Assembly (NCBI GenBank): GCA_000507305.1
Contig: DF240182.1
Location: forward strand, 62,001 to 126,000
Direction: 5' to 3'
Length of the DNA stretch: 64,000 bases
Source of the DNA: Breviolum minutum Mf 1.05b.01
Lineage: Eukaryota > Sar > Dinophyceae > Suessiales > Symbiodiniaceae
The notes under the pieces are model-generated. The model did no database searches. It had not been told where the DNA came from and saw only the letters and a list, made by a program, of their open reading frames with translations. Made by a program: the position numbers and the translations under genes. Of this stretch, positions 1-10,888 are shown piece by piece; the first letter of the stretch is position 1; every line of letters begins with the position of its first letter.

Positions 1-372
1 AATTGCATATGGACCCTAACAATGATGATTTGGAACATGGAGTTTCCTTTCGATGGTAGAGTTTTTTGTTGATTTCTATGTGATTTTGTGGTTTATTCAA
101 GGAGGTTATTTTGGTTTGGTCTAACATTGTGAAATTAGGACTGGGCAAATTCTTGGTATTGCAATCTTTGAAATTATAGACATGTATAGGGTGACTGCCA
201 CTCCACTTACAGTAAATAGTGAAGCTTAATAAGGAAAACTAAAACTTTTACTAACAATGTATTTCTACACAAGTAATGTCATCTTAATGTAATCCTTTTT
301 TCTTAATCCTGTTCAACATTTCATTGGCCAAAATTCCCATCATCTTTTACATCCTCCCCCTTCACCCTGAAG
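1..372. other. No gene seen
   Basis: AT-rich sequence with no supported exon. A pyrimidine-rich run just before 372 could serve as the acceptor tract of the next exon. Confidence 0.4.
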
Positions 373-569
373 AAGCCATACAGCAACCATCCTTCCAAGC
401 GCCAGAATCCCAACCCCTCCAAGCCGCTGCCGCCATCCTACGTCCGGCCTCCACCTCAGCACGATGTGGTGGAGCGGATGCTTCGTAGCATGCGACGGCT
501 GAATCGAAGACCCAGCTGTCAGTCACGGGACCTCAGATCCATGGGAGAGGGAGGAACCTCCACCTTCAG
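373..569 (+). CDS. Candidate exon, basic and proline-rich, unknown
   Basis: Open frame of about 65 codons rich in Pro, Arg and Ser, reading KKPYSNHPSKRQNPNPSKPL and then a basic stretch with VERMLRSMRRLNRR. It is more GC-rich than its flanks and follows a pyrimidine-rich tract ending in AG at 372. The 3' boundary is unclear because the sequence after TTCAG is a run of G rather than a GT donor. It could be an N-terminal exon of the PPR gene downstream, but nothing links them directly. No domain recognised. Confidence 0.4.
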
Positions 570-1307
570 GGGGGGGTTGTTGTTGGTTAGTTTTTATTGG
601 TTAATAAGAAACACGGGTTGCCCTCGGTTTTTTCCTAACAAGAAAAAACCAACATGTAGGAATTAGAATGAATGATATTAGATATAGAATTCAACAAGTT
701 ATATTGTGTGTGTATAATGCATATATATAGTCAACATTTAGAGGTTGGTGGAGAATGTTTTGATGTGAGTAGATGAATCGAAAGCATTAGATGGGCCTTC
801 TATCAAGGAAAGGTCCAATCAAACCGCCAGGGATTCATTACAGTCATCTGGTGTTGAAGTACGTTTGCGCTCAATTTTTCCAGATGGCAGCATACTCGGA
901 AGTAAAAGGTAGAGATCTAGGTGAATCCGTTTCTAATGAGATTGTTTCAGGTATTTGGAGCTTGTTGGTTTCTTCAGATTGTTGGTCACATGGACCAGCG
1001 CCTCGTGTGTCAGACCTAAAAAAAGTCTCCCAAAAAGTGAGCTGAAATCCTTAACGACCGAACGGCCCGCTTGCCGTGTTTTTCATGTATTTATATAATC
1101 GAAAAAAAAATGGATTTGTAAAAGAAGAAGACTCCAAAACATGGCTCTCATTTGGGTTACTGAATTCTACATGTCGTTTAGATGTTTCACACATTAAAGG
1201 TTGAAGAAATGCCATCCACCTTGTATTGTTTTTGTTGCTGCTTACGGTAGCAAGAAATCCAAGTCCTTCCCTATTGAAGTGTTCCTAAATCCTGGGGTGG
1301 TTGGCAG

Positions 1308-1421
1308 GTTTTGGCAACAAACTATGAAGTTGTTGTCCAGTCTTTTGGCGGACAGGGAGTTGTTCAAAAAAGGGAGTTGGAGGTGTTCCGAACTGAAATC
1401 CCCTTTGAAAAGGAGAGAAAT
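1308..1421 (+). CDS. Internal exon, unknown protein
   Basis: Acceptor GGCAG precedes 38 codons with no stop, starting VLATNYEVVVQSFGGQGVVQ and ending in EKERN, followed by a consensus GTAAGT donor. The length is a multiple of three. Composition (Val, Glu, Gln, Arg) is protein-like, and it is one of the better-supported exons outside the named genes. No family recognised. The neighbouring exon on either side was not found. Confidence 0.55.
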
Positions 1422-2188
1422 GTAAGTCATAGCACTTTCGAGTTTATTGGTTGGGGGTTGACATGATATTTTTCAAGTTGCACTAAAAGTGGGCATGACT
1501 TAGTATGGCAGCAGGGCCCAGATAGGGTTTACCAAGCAACCAGTCAACATAGTCAACTGCCCGGACACAACTTGAAACAAATCGGCACATGTTTGGGGCA
1601 AAGATTTGGTTTTCCAAGTAGTTTTAGATAGTTTGGTCAATGTCGGCAGTGAGTTTTGCTATTCTGGGAAACTCTTGTAAACGGCTTGCTGTATATATTT
1701 TCTTGTGGATAGCTATATTCATATTATATAGTCCTGTAATTTACTGCTACAGAAGTGGCTTATCCAGAAACCACCAACGAAGCATTGGTTGCATTTTTGT
1801 TGACATCATTCTCCATTTTTGTTTGTTAAGAAACTTGGGGCCCATCATAGGAACGCAATCACTAACCCCACTGGAAATGGCCGTGTTCAAGCGCCGTGTT
1901 CAAGCCTTTCTTGTACACCCTTCATTGGGGGACCTGTCATCACCATGACATACCATGACCACCTTGTAGGTCCAAAGGTTTTGGCTCTAAGCATTGAACA
2001 TAAAGAGATCCGAACCTTGCAAATTTACACCACCTGGAAAGGATCGATGGCTAGCCACTCCCATTAGTTTTGGTTTATCACGGCCCCTTATAAATCGGCA
2101 CCTTTTGGGAGTGGCGATCGCCATCGATCCTTTCACTACGGTATAGATTTAAAAGAGATTGGACCCCATTTCTATGGATACTCAACTG

Positions 2189-2291
2189 CGTGGTGGTTTT
2201 CACGTTTTCAACCCTATTTCGGGGAAGATGTTCCCAATTTGACTTGCGCATATTTTGTCAGATGGGTTGGTTGGTGAAAAACCACCAACCC
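2189..2291 (+). repeat. Fold-back MITE family A (GGTGGTTT / AAACCACCAACC)
   Basis: About 100 bp, starting GTGGTGGTTTTCACG and ending AAAAACCACCAACC, with a conserved core CAATTTGACT. Further copies at 12331-12423, 13731-13828, 13969-14057, 19203-19300, 24285-24378, 26850-26940, 53671-53768 and 63407-63509, and one inverted copy near 30202-30282. The ends are inverted repeats of each other. No coding capacity. Confidence 0.8.
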
Positions 2292-2776
2292 AACAAGAAA
2301 TTGAAATGGTCAAGGTTGGTACCTTAGTTGGGATTGATGGATGCAGCAGCTTAAATGGTATTCCGGAGGCTTTCATGGTAGGCTCAAGTCTCTTACTAAG
2401 ACCCCCCCATGGATTTTTTTGACACTGACCAGAGTCAAGAGGTTGTCAAAAAACAACCAGTTTCAGTGGTTTCGTTCGAATCTCTTTTCTCTTTTCGCTT
2501 CTCGTTGACCTAAAACGGGGTGGTGGTTTGCAAGTATTTTTGTATTTTCTCCTCAAATACGCCAAAGCCTGATTCCAAGAAAATCCAATAGATTTAGATA
2601 CTGGAAAACTGCCATATTTGAAAGGAAACCTTTTTTTTGGCCAAACCCTCAATTTAAGGCTTTGTTAACTGTTAGGTTGTTTGGTTTTATGTCTTTGACT
2701 ATCAAGAGTCTTGACATTAGTGATTATGTGTAGTTTTTTTCCGGGGTATTCCACGTATACCGTTGAAAACCTCCAG

Positions 2777-2880
2777 ATGGGTCATGCGACTCATCCTCGG
2801 GGCCCTATGACCATGCGAGACCAAGCAGCAACTCTCAAAGCGAGATGAGGTCGAAAGCATTTTACTCAGTGCCTGGTGGT
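2777..2880 (+). CDS. Candidate exon, serine-rich, unknown
   Basis: Acceptor AACCTCCAG, then an open frame DGSCDSSSGPYDHARPSSNS continuing to SVPGG, then a GTATGG donor. A second frame is open for only 23 codons. Polar, low-complexity composition suggests a linker if real. No neighbour exon was joined in phase. Confidence 0.35.
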
Positions 2881-3009
2881 GTATGGCATCTTTGAGTATC
2901 TTGCCTTTTGAGATCCTTATCCCATACCGTCCGTGGGACGATTGTATATTTACCTTTATTTTCTTTACATGTTATGGATGTTATGGTTTACTGCTGTGCT
3001 AGTCTTGGG

Positions 3010-3260
3010 ATACTGCTGATGGGGATACCGGGGGCGTTTCTGCAATTTTACTCCTCCAGTCTCGGTATATTGTCAGTATCTCCCCTAACCATACATGGTA
3101 TCCCGGCTATCTTCGCACTCCCGGTATCCTTGGCATTGTTGTTGGTATCACCAGTATTTGCCTACATGCCAGATATCCCCAGTATCACCAATCATTCCAT
3201 ATACTCATATACTAGTATATCCTCAGAGTCCTTGGCCATCCCCGCAAGTGCCAGTATCTT
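3010..3260 (+). repeat. Degenerate short tandem repeat based on GTATC
   Basis: The pentamer GTATC, usually preceded by CCG or CA, recurs about every 10-20 bp (CCGGTATC, CAGTATC). It leaves long spurious open frames in two registers. Probably simple-sequence drift, not coding. Confidence 0.45.
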
Positions 3261-3630
3261 TGCAAGCTCAGTTTTTAAGGTATTACGGATTACCATGAAC
3301 TGCGAATCAAAATCCAATGGACTCATCCATCAAAAATGACTCAAGTTTTCTTCAACCCGATATAAACAGTCTATACCAAACTTAATTCCTGTTCTTAAGA
3401 ATAAGATTGTGAATACTGGTTGAAACGATCAAACATGTAGGATGTCGCTTTCAAGCAGCATTATGCGCATTCAGTTCACCATTTTGTGATTATGAACAAA
3501 CCGCTTGAATGCCATTTAAATTTCTATGAACTCTTGGATGCTATTATTTTTTTGCTTTTGATGCTGATTTTGGTCTTTTGAAGATCTACTAATTGTGATT
3601 CTTTATTCTATGCATCTCCAAAAATCACAG

Positions 3631-3840
3631 GACGTCCAGCAGTTTCCTCCTCTCCAAAAGTTTCGAATTCAAAATTCCCCAGAGGATTTTTCAGTATCCA
3701 ATGGGATCCACAGATGCAGTGATTTTGTTTTACTTGAAACAGCAAGGTTGCCCCTGTAAATCAAGGATTGGAAGATTAATTACACCAAAGTGGAAGAAGA
3801 TGGCGCAAATCACAAAAGGTGGCTTCTGAAGTGGCCATAT
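3631..3840 (+). CDS. Candidate exon with unresolved frame
   Basis: After acceptor AAAATCACAG two frames are open. One gives DVQQFPPLQKFRIQNSPEDF and ends after 43 codons. The other gives FQYPMGSTDAVILFYLKQQG and runs about 69 codons. Neither has a recognised domain, and no clear GT donor decides between them. Confidence 0.25.
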
Positions 3841-3974
3841 ATTTATCAGCCTCCGGCTAATGCCGCCGGCCTTTGCTGGGCTTGAGATTGCAAGCAGCAT
3901 GGCCAGAAGCACCACCAAAAGCAGCAGCAGCAACAACAGCACCATTCTCTCCATTGCCAGCAGCATGGCGAGAA

Positions 3975-4011
3975 NNNNNNNNNNNNNNNNNNNNNNNNNN
4001 NNNNNNNNNNN
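3975..4011. other. Assembly gap (37 N)
   Basis: Run of N. The left side ends in a CAG/AGC-rich stretch, including a short open frame from ATG at 3860 that runs into the gap. GC-rich blocks on the two sides (about 3850-3875 and 4097-4120) are roughly inverted relative to each other, so the unread part may be a hairpin. Confidence 0.95.
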
Positions 4012-4460
4012 AAAGACATTATCAGCTTTAGCTTAGACTATATAAGCAAAAGCAAAGTACAGACAAGCAATCCGTCATCAAGCCCCATTTCACTAGACAC
4101 GCCGGCAAGGCCGGCGGATAATAAACCAATACATGGGAGTTGTGCCATCTACTTTCCAGATGCTATAGTTAAGTCTTCCTTCTAGGTGGCGTTTGAAAAA
4201 TATAATTTCCTGTGGTAAGCTAACAGCTTGCCCCTGGAAAAAATGGATGGTTGGAAGACCATCCTTTCCTTTTGGGTTGGGAAGACCCATTTTCATGTGC
4301 TACAGCTATGTCAGTTTCAGGAGGGAAGGTTGAAGACAGAATTGGTTAGGAACCTCTTTGGAATGCACATTCCGGATCACCCAACATCCCTATATATATA
4401 AGATCATAAGGTTTTTGATTTTTGATTGTTTCCATCGTTAAAAAATCATCCTTCACTGAG

Positions 4461-4540
4461 GCATCAAATGCCCATCGACAAAGTGATTTGGCTCGAGGAG
4501 TTGAGGGTGATCGGGGGTGAAGAATGTCGTCAACTTTCAG
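4461..4540 (+). CDS. Candidate exon with possible start codon
   Basis: Frame containing ATG at 4468 reads MPIDKVIWLEELRVIGGEEC then RQLS, ending at a TTTCAG/GTGTCC donor. Composition is amphipathic and charged, consistent with helix. If the ATG is the real start this would be a first coding exon; otherwise the AG at 4459-4460 is the acceptor. No family recognised. Confidence 0.4.
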
Positions 4541-5108
4541 GTGTCCCTAGGGATCCAATCATCTTTTGAGAATGGTCATGGAACCTAAATGCCATGCGTT
4601 TCGGAGGTGATTGGACACTTTCAATCATCGGCTGAGAGTATGAATGGATGCCCAGGGCGGGTAGATCCAATCAATGAAAAAGTATTGAACAACTTTTTCC
4701 ATGCGAAATCTGACGTGTGTTTCCATGAGAAATCGAGACTCCAAACTCCAAATTCCATTAAATCATTTGATCCCCAAAATACTCGCAGCAAAAGCACCTC
4801 CCTTTTGCCCTAAAAGGAGACTTATTTGAACCAACTCCCAAGTGTTGTTGAGGCGCTTTTGCTGTTGAATTTCAATGAGCATTCACCATCAATTACATCG
4901 TTGATAGAAGGAAGTTCCAGGGTGTACCGTACAATCTTGATGTTCAATCAAAAACCCTAGACATCCAAAGACCTACGGGGACGGTACTTGGACCACCAAA
5001 ACATACCATGAAACATCTTCTCAGTAAGAATTTGGATGTCTAGGGGAAAGAGGTTTTCTCTCGAGTTCTTTGGTGCTGAGGTCATATTTTCCTGCTTGAT
5101 CAATGCAG

Positions 5109-5168
5109 CCTTGGAATGTAAGCAATTGGAGCGGATTCCTGATCCTTGGATTCAATGGAGAAGGAAAG
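5109..5168 (+). CDS. Short candidate exon
   Basis: Acceptor CAATGCAG, then 60 nt reading LECKQLERIPDPWIQWRRK, then an AAAG/GTCGAA donor. Both splice sites are present and the peptide is rich in charged residues and Trp. Identity unknown. Confidence 0.4.
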
Positions 5169-5692
5169 GTCGAACACAGGGGTCTTGTTTTCAGTCACAT
5201 AAACAGAGCCATGGCACCTGATTGTTCCAATTATCTTTATGTTGCTTGCCTTGTGTGAAATACCTGTTGGTTATTTCGGGACTACTCAAAAAATCACCCA
5301 TGAGATGGGTCCCATCCTGTTTTTGTTAATAACCAGTATGATATGATAAGTTATTGTACGTATACTTATTTCTTGTGGTGGAAATGTCAAAAAAGAACCA
5401 AAAAAAAAAGGACGGACCCCAAACTCCGGGCATGCCCAGCTGTGAGTGTTCAAAGCCCACCATGCCATGAGTACTTAAGGGATATCCCTACAGCCCCAAT
5501 TTGGAAGCCCCGACAACGATCCTCCAAGGAGTGGTGCTAGGTCCTAAGGGGCACTGCTAGGAATTCGTCCTGTTCTTAGAGCTGTTTGTTCAATTTGAAG
5601 TATAGATGAATGGTCGACCTCCAAGAACTGCCCTCACCGTTGTTGTTAACAGTATTTAACAGTTGTTTTGCAGAGTCCCCTTTTACATAGGA

Positions 5693-5754
5693 AGTAGTAG
5701 AGGAGAATCCGTCCTTTGCCGGCAAAGCATTTTGGTCGTCAGAATCAGCGATGT
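5693..5754 (+). CDS. Short candidate exon
   Basis: After ACATAG the frame reads EVVEENPSFAGKAFWSSESA. Two of the three frames stay open here. The frame given has the more protein-like composition, but the 3' splice boundary is not obvious. Confidence 0.25.
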
Positions 5755-5947
5755 TTCGAAAATTCCCCTTTGTTTTTTGCTTAAAAAGCCATTGTTTTGC
5801 ATATCCCATAGCATTGGAGATTCTCAATTTTCATGTGAATCATACACTCCATCGGTCCAAAACATTCGAACGCGCCAGGAATCGCATGGCAAAAGTTTTT
5901 TGGAGACAAATATCCCATCTGATTTTCATGTGGGGGTAGAGATTCAT

Positions 5948-6055
5948 AAATGGGTGTTTCCAAAAATTAGGGGTACCCCAAAATGGATGGTTTATAATGG
6001 AAAACCCTATTAAAATGGATGATTTGGGGGTACCCGTATTTTTGGAACACACCCA
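5948..6055. repeat. Fold-back MITE family B (GGGTGTTTCCAAAAAT)
   Basis: Almost perfect hairpin whose arms read TGGGTGTTTCCAAAAAT and its complement, with TGGATGATTTGGGG-type internal sequence. Other copies at 10295-10384, 33987-34093 and 59309-59424. Arms of 30-40 bp, no coding potential. Confidence 0.85.
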
Positions 6056-6114
6056 AATTGAATAACTTTTCCCCCCAAAGAGTTGGACCCCTCTATGAAA
6101 ACTCCACATCTGAG

Positions 6115-6222
6115 CCACTCATTTGGGCATATGAATCAAGGGACCTTGGCCCGGCCAAGGATTTGTTGGAGAAGTTCAGCCAGGCTTCGGGGTTGGGCGA
6201 AGTTGAAACGAATGTTTTGAAG
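6115..6222 (+). CDS. PPR-like exon, 36 codons
   Basis: Begins after CTGAG and ends at TTGAAG/GTTGGA. It reads PLIWAYESRDLGPAKDLLEK and continues SQASGLGEVETNVLK. The A-x-x-LLEKF helix followed by a short helix fits one PPR hairpin, and the exon length is 108 nt, about one repeat. It starts and ends in phase 0, matching the next exon at 6553. Confidence 0.5.
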
Positions 6223-6552
6223 GTTGGAGGATCTGTAAAGTTCCTTTGAAATACTAGAGATTTATGTTTAAGTGGCTTGTGTCACTTGTAATATACGTGT
6301 ATAGCTTATATGTAATGTAATGTATGTATTAATATACATTTGATATGCCCATGACTTGTTTTATTCTTTGTTTTGATACTAGATCCCATAGTTGGCACTG
6401 AATCGTTAATACAATTTATTTCTCAAACTCCTGCTTGACCAAAAAAATCCTCCACCTGCCGCTGAAAAAAAGTTTGAAAAAATCGCCTTTTTCAGACCAC
6501 CGGATCCATAAATTACAGTACCAATTTTCGCAAAACTCCCGAAAACCTGCAG

Positions 6553-6711
6553 CAGGCGTCCTTAGTGGCGAAAGATCATATTCTCCATTTTCGATGCTAT
6601 GTGCAGCTGGGAAGGGCCAAAGATGCCCAGGAACTCTTTCATCGTTTATCGCCTGAGGCCAGACGTGGGATGGAGGAGTTGGAGGAATGGGAGATGCACC
6701 AAACGGAAAAT
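6553..6711 (+). CDS. PPR-like exon, 53 codons
   Basis: Acceptor CCTGCAG and donor GTTAGG bound 159 nt in phase 0. The frame gives QASLVAKDHILHFRCYVQLG, then RAKDAQELFHRLSPEARRGM and an acidic tail. The G-RAKDAQELF-RL segment is a typical second helix of a PPR or TPR-like hairpin. Follows 6222 in phase. If no exon intervenes, its 3' end does not match the phase of the exon at 7451, so at least one exon was missed. Confidence 0.5.
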
Positions 6712-7450
6712 GTTAGGGTAAAGTGGGCCCCCCTGAAACTAATAGATAATATGAAACACCCTGGAAATAGGAAGGTAGCTTCCTAAAGAGGCATGTAGTT
6801 TTCACGCAAAAAAACACATGTTGTCATGTGCTATGTTATGTTAGTTTGAGGGAGGGTAAGTCTGTGAAAAATTGTCCAAGTGTTGGAGGCAAAAGTCACC
6901 TCTTGAAATAGGATGTTCATTTCATACATACAGTCATGGTGGATGTTTTATTGCCATCGTATGGTAGGAATATGATTATACCAGCGAGTACTGCATAAAG
7001 CAATGATTGGTTGGTCATTGAAGTTGGTGTTTTACTTTTCATAGCTAGGGACAAAATAGTCAACCAGGAACATAAGCCACCAATTATATGTGATCACTAG
7101 CTGAGTGACTAGTGGAAACTTTACCCAAACCAATTGAGCGAAAAATACCTGGTTGTTTAGGATTAGGGTTATATAGGGGATTATACTACATTTATGTGGG
7201 GATTATAATCAACAACTATAATGATGCGTATCAAACAGCCAGCATGGAAAGTAAGATTTTTTTTTGTGGCCCAAGTACCAAAATCGTGGGAACATGCCTC
7301 TTTTTCATCGAGAAAAGAGAAATGCAATTTGCAGAGGTTGCTATATATATTTGCAATAATATGTTCCTTTTTGGTCGTCCTCCTGTTTTTAGTGATGTTT
7401 AAGGGAGACATATTAAAGCAAACTCTGATTTGTATCAATGATGTATCCAG

Positions 7451-7521
7451 ATTCGGTGAGCAGCTTGAGGTCAGCAACCTCATGCTGAATTTGAAGCCCG
7501 GCAGCATCTTGAATCACGCAG
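7451..7521 (+). CDS. Candidate exon joined in phase to the next
   Basis: Acceptor TATCCAG, then FGEQLEVSNLMLNLKPGSIL and NHA. The best 3' boundary is a GC donor (G/GCTGAG), which leaves one base that forms an Asp codon with the two bases opening the exon at 7809. That phase match is the main support. Reading through instead reaches a stop at 7524. Confidence 0.4.
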
Positions 7522-7808
7522 GCTGAGATGACCAAAGGGTCACGTCAATGTGGACTTACTGATGATCACATGATCACATGATGATGTCGCTTAGGTGTAT
7601 TCATATAATCACTATGTATGATGATATGTATATAATGTATATATATATATATTTAGTATGAACATGAAATATTCATTGTCATAATAATCCATATTTTGAG
7701 GGAGGGGACATGTAGCGATGTTTTTTTTAATGGTAATCACATACTTTAATCATAGATCTGTTTTTGTCCAAGCTGAAATCATGCCTGTGTGTTTCCGTGT
7801 TTCCTCAG

Positions 7809-7999
7809 ATTTTTCCATAGAAAAAACCGCCAACGTTTTGCCGAGGGCCTTGCTAACCAGTGTGAATCAACAAGATCCCGACGGCGCCTATGAACTGCTG
7901 CAATCAGCCAAGCTGATTGAACAGCGCAACCAGGGTCCTAACCAGGAGATGTTTTCTACGCTGGAGTTTGAAACGCAGTTTTTGGGCACGGAACCTTGA
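7809..7999 (+). CDS. Candidate PPR/TPR-like helical exon
   Basis: After acceptor TTTCCTCAG the frame reads FSIEKTANVLPRALLTSVNQ, then QDPDGAYELLQSAKLIEQRN, and meets TGA at 7997-7999. The GAYELLQSAK segment resembles a repeat helix. The real exon may end earlier at an unseen donor, or this TGA may end a gene upstream of the PPR run. Helical but not diagnostic. Confidence 0.45.
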
Positions 8000-9149
8000 G
8001 GGACGCTTCAAATATACCTTATAAATATTGAATAGTCTTTGATGATACAGTGTATTTGATAATATGCAGCAATTGTTCATACATGCATCTCTGATTTTAC
8101 ATACATATAGATTGTCACTGGTGTTTCAAACCATTGTTTGTCATGGATCTTAGACGCTACAATTTGTGAGAATTATTTGGACGTGGTCCAAGATTCACAA
8201 AGTTCTTATAATTATACAATTATATGTATTAAAGCAATCATATCTATTGAATGATGATATAGACACTCTCATACATATGCTTACAACTTACAATCATATT
8301 GCACATTTTTTGCGTTGTTAGGAGCAACCGGGATTTTGGGTATTTTCTGCAAGTGCTTTGTTTGATGCGAGATTCGGAGAATCTGACACTCCCCCTTTGT
8401 TTTGATAAATCCATGAGGCTTTCCCATTTGCAGAAAACAATTCATTTGTATGAAGGTGCTAATCTTGCTGAAAAAAATGGTCCAAGCACTAGAGACTTGC
8501 ATAAGTTTCAAGACCATTTTTGTTGTTGGAATTGTAAGAACTCCATTTGGTACCAAATGATTAGTTTCGTATACTCTTGTCTCACAAGTTGTTTCATGTC
8601 AAGAATTACTAAACTCAAAAATCCAAGGAAAGCTAGAAGGACCAGTTTCCCCTTTTTCTTCACATATGAACAAACTGGTGTAGATGGAGTCGGGTATTTC
8701 AGTCCCCACAACTTTAGTGAAAACTTGAGTTGCTGAATGACATGCATGTCACCAGAACCCGTCATAGAATCCCGCACACGAAATCGGCATAAATCACCAT
8801 AACTTGGAGACATGATTATTTGAATGTCGCGAAACCACGTACGGATTATTTACCTACCGTACATCAGTTAAACAATGGCCACATTCAAGGGGAAATGTAG
8901 GTAAATATTCCCCTACATGGAGCATTTGGGACAAGATTCCCAGAATCAAACATAGCCCCTGAGGTCAAAGCCTATCTGAGCGTTTTGTCCAAACCTTCTT
9001 TTTGAACAACACATCACACCACGTTCGGTGATGTTTCCGTGGATTTCTAACAAAAACGCAGGAATGACAAACTAACAAACTGGGGAAACTAAACTCGAAC
9101 ACCAAAAGAATCAACTGATCTTCCCAAGCTTGGGCGGTGCCGACAACAG

Positions 9150-9231
9150 GAGAAGTTGGTGGATATCGTTTCGTATAACACTGTGATGAAAGGCTATGGT
9201 TCTGCCAAGTACCGCAGTCAATGCTTCGAGT
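9150..9231 (+). CDS. PPR exon
   Basis: Acceptor CGACAACAG, then EKLVDIVSYNTVMKGYGSAK. D-I-V-S-Y-N-T-V-M-K-G-Y is a textbook PPR first helix (compare D-V-V-T-Y-N-x-L-I-x-G-Y). The 3' end is inferred: a GC donor near 9232 leaves one base, fits the phase of the exon at 9867 and gives a 36-residue repeat. The frame stays open to a stop at 9330. Confidence 0.7.
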
Positions 9232-9866
9232 GCATGATGCTGGGTTTTAGATTTAAGCGACGGGCGGTGGTCATGTTTTTTGGCTTAAGAAAGTGTTGGA
9301 GCTTTGATGATGTTGTTGAGACATGTATTTGAAATTTATTTACGTGAAGTTTGGATGTTTTGAACGATCGATACACAAATGTGTTCATGCTACATATTTC
9401 ATGTATTTCATTTGATAATCATCAATAATAGCATGTTTGATTTTGATATTTATATACAGTAATAGAAACAACATCATATTTGATGGTTATATTTGATATG
9501 TTATATGATAGGTGTATAGTCCTGTTGTGTATTTCACTCCTGGGCAGACTATACTCTTTAAGACGGGTGACCTCACTGATCGTGGCCCTTGCAACAGGTA
9601 CCAGTTCTCCATACATTGGGGTGTTCCGAATGTAGATCCAACGGATGAAGTCCTGTTTTTTCAAGGTGTGCCTTGGATCCAGTTATAAATTAGGGTTATA
9701 AGTTATAACCCCCTATAAATAGGGTTATTTTCCCCCAGTGAAACCATAGTCAAACCCATGTGTAATGCCATTTAATTTATGGTGGCATTTCACCCCATTT
9801 ACAACTGGCTTTTGGGCCCACCTTGCGTTTTTCTCTGTTGGCATGTTTCTTGTTGCTTTCCCACAG

Positions 9867-9919
9867 TGCCGAGGAAAGAGTTGATAGAACATGGCCTACA
9901 GCCCGATGAGATTTCGTTG
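9867..9919 (+). CDS. PPR exon, 53 nt
   Basis: A strong pyrimidine tract and CCCACAG acceptor precede PRKELIEHGLQPDEISL, with a TTG/GTCTCT donor. E-L-I-E-H-G-L-Q-P-D-E is the classical end of one PPR motif and start of the next. Joined in phase 0 to 10799 it gives PDEISLASLMDACIAEND, which keeps the repeat register. Confidence 0.75.
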
Positions 9920-10294
9920 GTCTCTTGGTGATGGGCAAACGGCATCCCGTTTCACTTTTTTTCATGGAGGATCTAAGGGTCTGTTAAACTTCAGGGGTTA
10001 TTCATCCCAACTTGAAGGCCAACACCTGGAAGAGTGAGATTTTCCACGACTCAGCTCCGGTTTTTCACCCGTTTTTTTTTGCTACCGACTGTTAGGGGGA
10101 ATCCTTGTCCAAATGACCGGTTTGAGGTTGAAAAAATTACGGTTTACCCAGGTCACGAGTGCTTCCACCCTTGGATTCTTTTCGCCGCATCATTATGTAT
10201 GGTATGTAAATCCAATTAACCAATTTGACAACATGTGGAATGTCATGTTTGTCCTATCACTTGCAAAAACGACCTCACCAATGTTGTTGCGTAG

Positions 10295-10384
10295 ATATGG
10301 ATGTTTCCAAAAATAGGGGTACCCCAAAATGTTATTAAAATGGATGATTTGGGGGTAGCACTATTTTTGGAAACACCCATATAT
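10295..10384. repeat. Fold-back MITE family B copy
   Basis: Arms ATGGATGTTTCCAAAAATAG and its inverted partner surround a short centre with TGGATGATTTGGGG. It lies in the intron between two PPR exons. Confidence 0.8.
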
Positions 10385-10620
10385 TTTTGTATCCTTGAAC
10401 ATTGTGGTGTTTCTGGTCAAATTGAGGAAGGGAAAGTATGACCCCTTTCAGGGATCGACTTCTAGCGTGGAAAACCCATATACTCGGCATTACTTCTTTC
10501 CTTTGGTTTATATGTTTGTTTGGACTGTTTTCATTGGGAATTCAGATCCAGAACGGTCTAGAAATGGACAGAGGAAACTTCACCATTGAATTTCTCTTAT
10601 CGCTCCGACCACCTTGGAAT

Positions 10621-10725
10621 CTTCCCAGATGCTCAATGGTATGGTATATATTTACCTTACCTACCTTTGGCCAAAATTGATGGTAAATGTAGGTAAATAT
10701 ATACCATACATTGAGCATCTGGGAA
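10621..10725. repeat. Fold-back MITE family D (long perfect hairpin)
   Basis: TTCCCAGATGCTCAATGG at the left end is repeated inverted at the right end, and both arms contain a TATATTTACC / GGTAAATATA block. Related elements with the TAGGTAAATATACC motif at 26408-26471, 34720-34824, 43929-44030 and 54003-54075. Confidence 0.85.
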
Positions 10726-10798
10726 TGTATGTGTTCTATTTCAATCCCACGAACCATAACACACACACACACACTTGGCACCTCGTACTGATGCTGAG

Positions 10799-10888
10799 GC
10801 TTCCTTGATGGATGCTTGTATTGCCGAGAATGATGAACAGTTGGCCAATGAGATTGGCGATTTGTTACTGAGTAAAAATTTGAGTCTT
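10799..10888 (+). CDS. PPR exon, 30 codons
   Basis: Reads ASLMDACIAENDEQLANEIG then DLLLSKNLSL in phase 0, from GATGCTGAG to a CTT/GTCCAT donor. S-L-M-D-A-C is a PPR first-helix pattern, and the ND-QLA-EI-DLLL helix is the second. The acceptor lacks a good pyrimidine tract, because an (AC)n run sits just upstream, so its exact start is less sure than its identity. In phase with 9867 and 12202. Confidence 0.7.

Noticed and set aside
3730..3966. Minus-strand frame starting like a signal peptide (MLLAMERMVLLLLLLLLVVL)
   Set aside because: The leucine run is a CAG/AGC microsatellite read in reverse. No splice or start context supports it.
8281..8813. Minus-strand frames that faintly recall Ty1-copia RNase H
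   Set aside because: The resemblance depends on reading through stops and on a few residues. No catalytic motif is visible.
9512..9665. Convincing-looking exon (VYFTPGQTILFKTGDLTDRG) with acceptor and donor
   Set aside because: It lies in the intron between two PPR exons and does not fit that protein. It shows how natural chance frames can look here, so it was left out of the annotation.
10096..10201. Frame NDRFEVEKITVYPGHECFHP with a perfect GTATGT donor
   Set aside because: The flanking PPR exons 9867-9919 and 10799-10888 join in phase and repeat register without it. Possibly a cryptic exon, but not supported.
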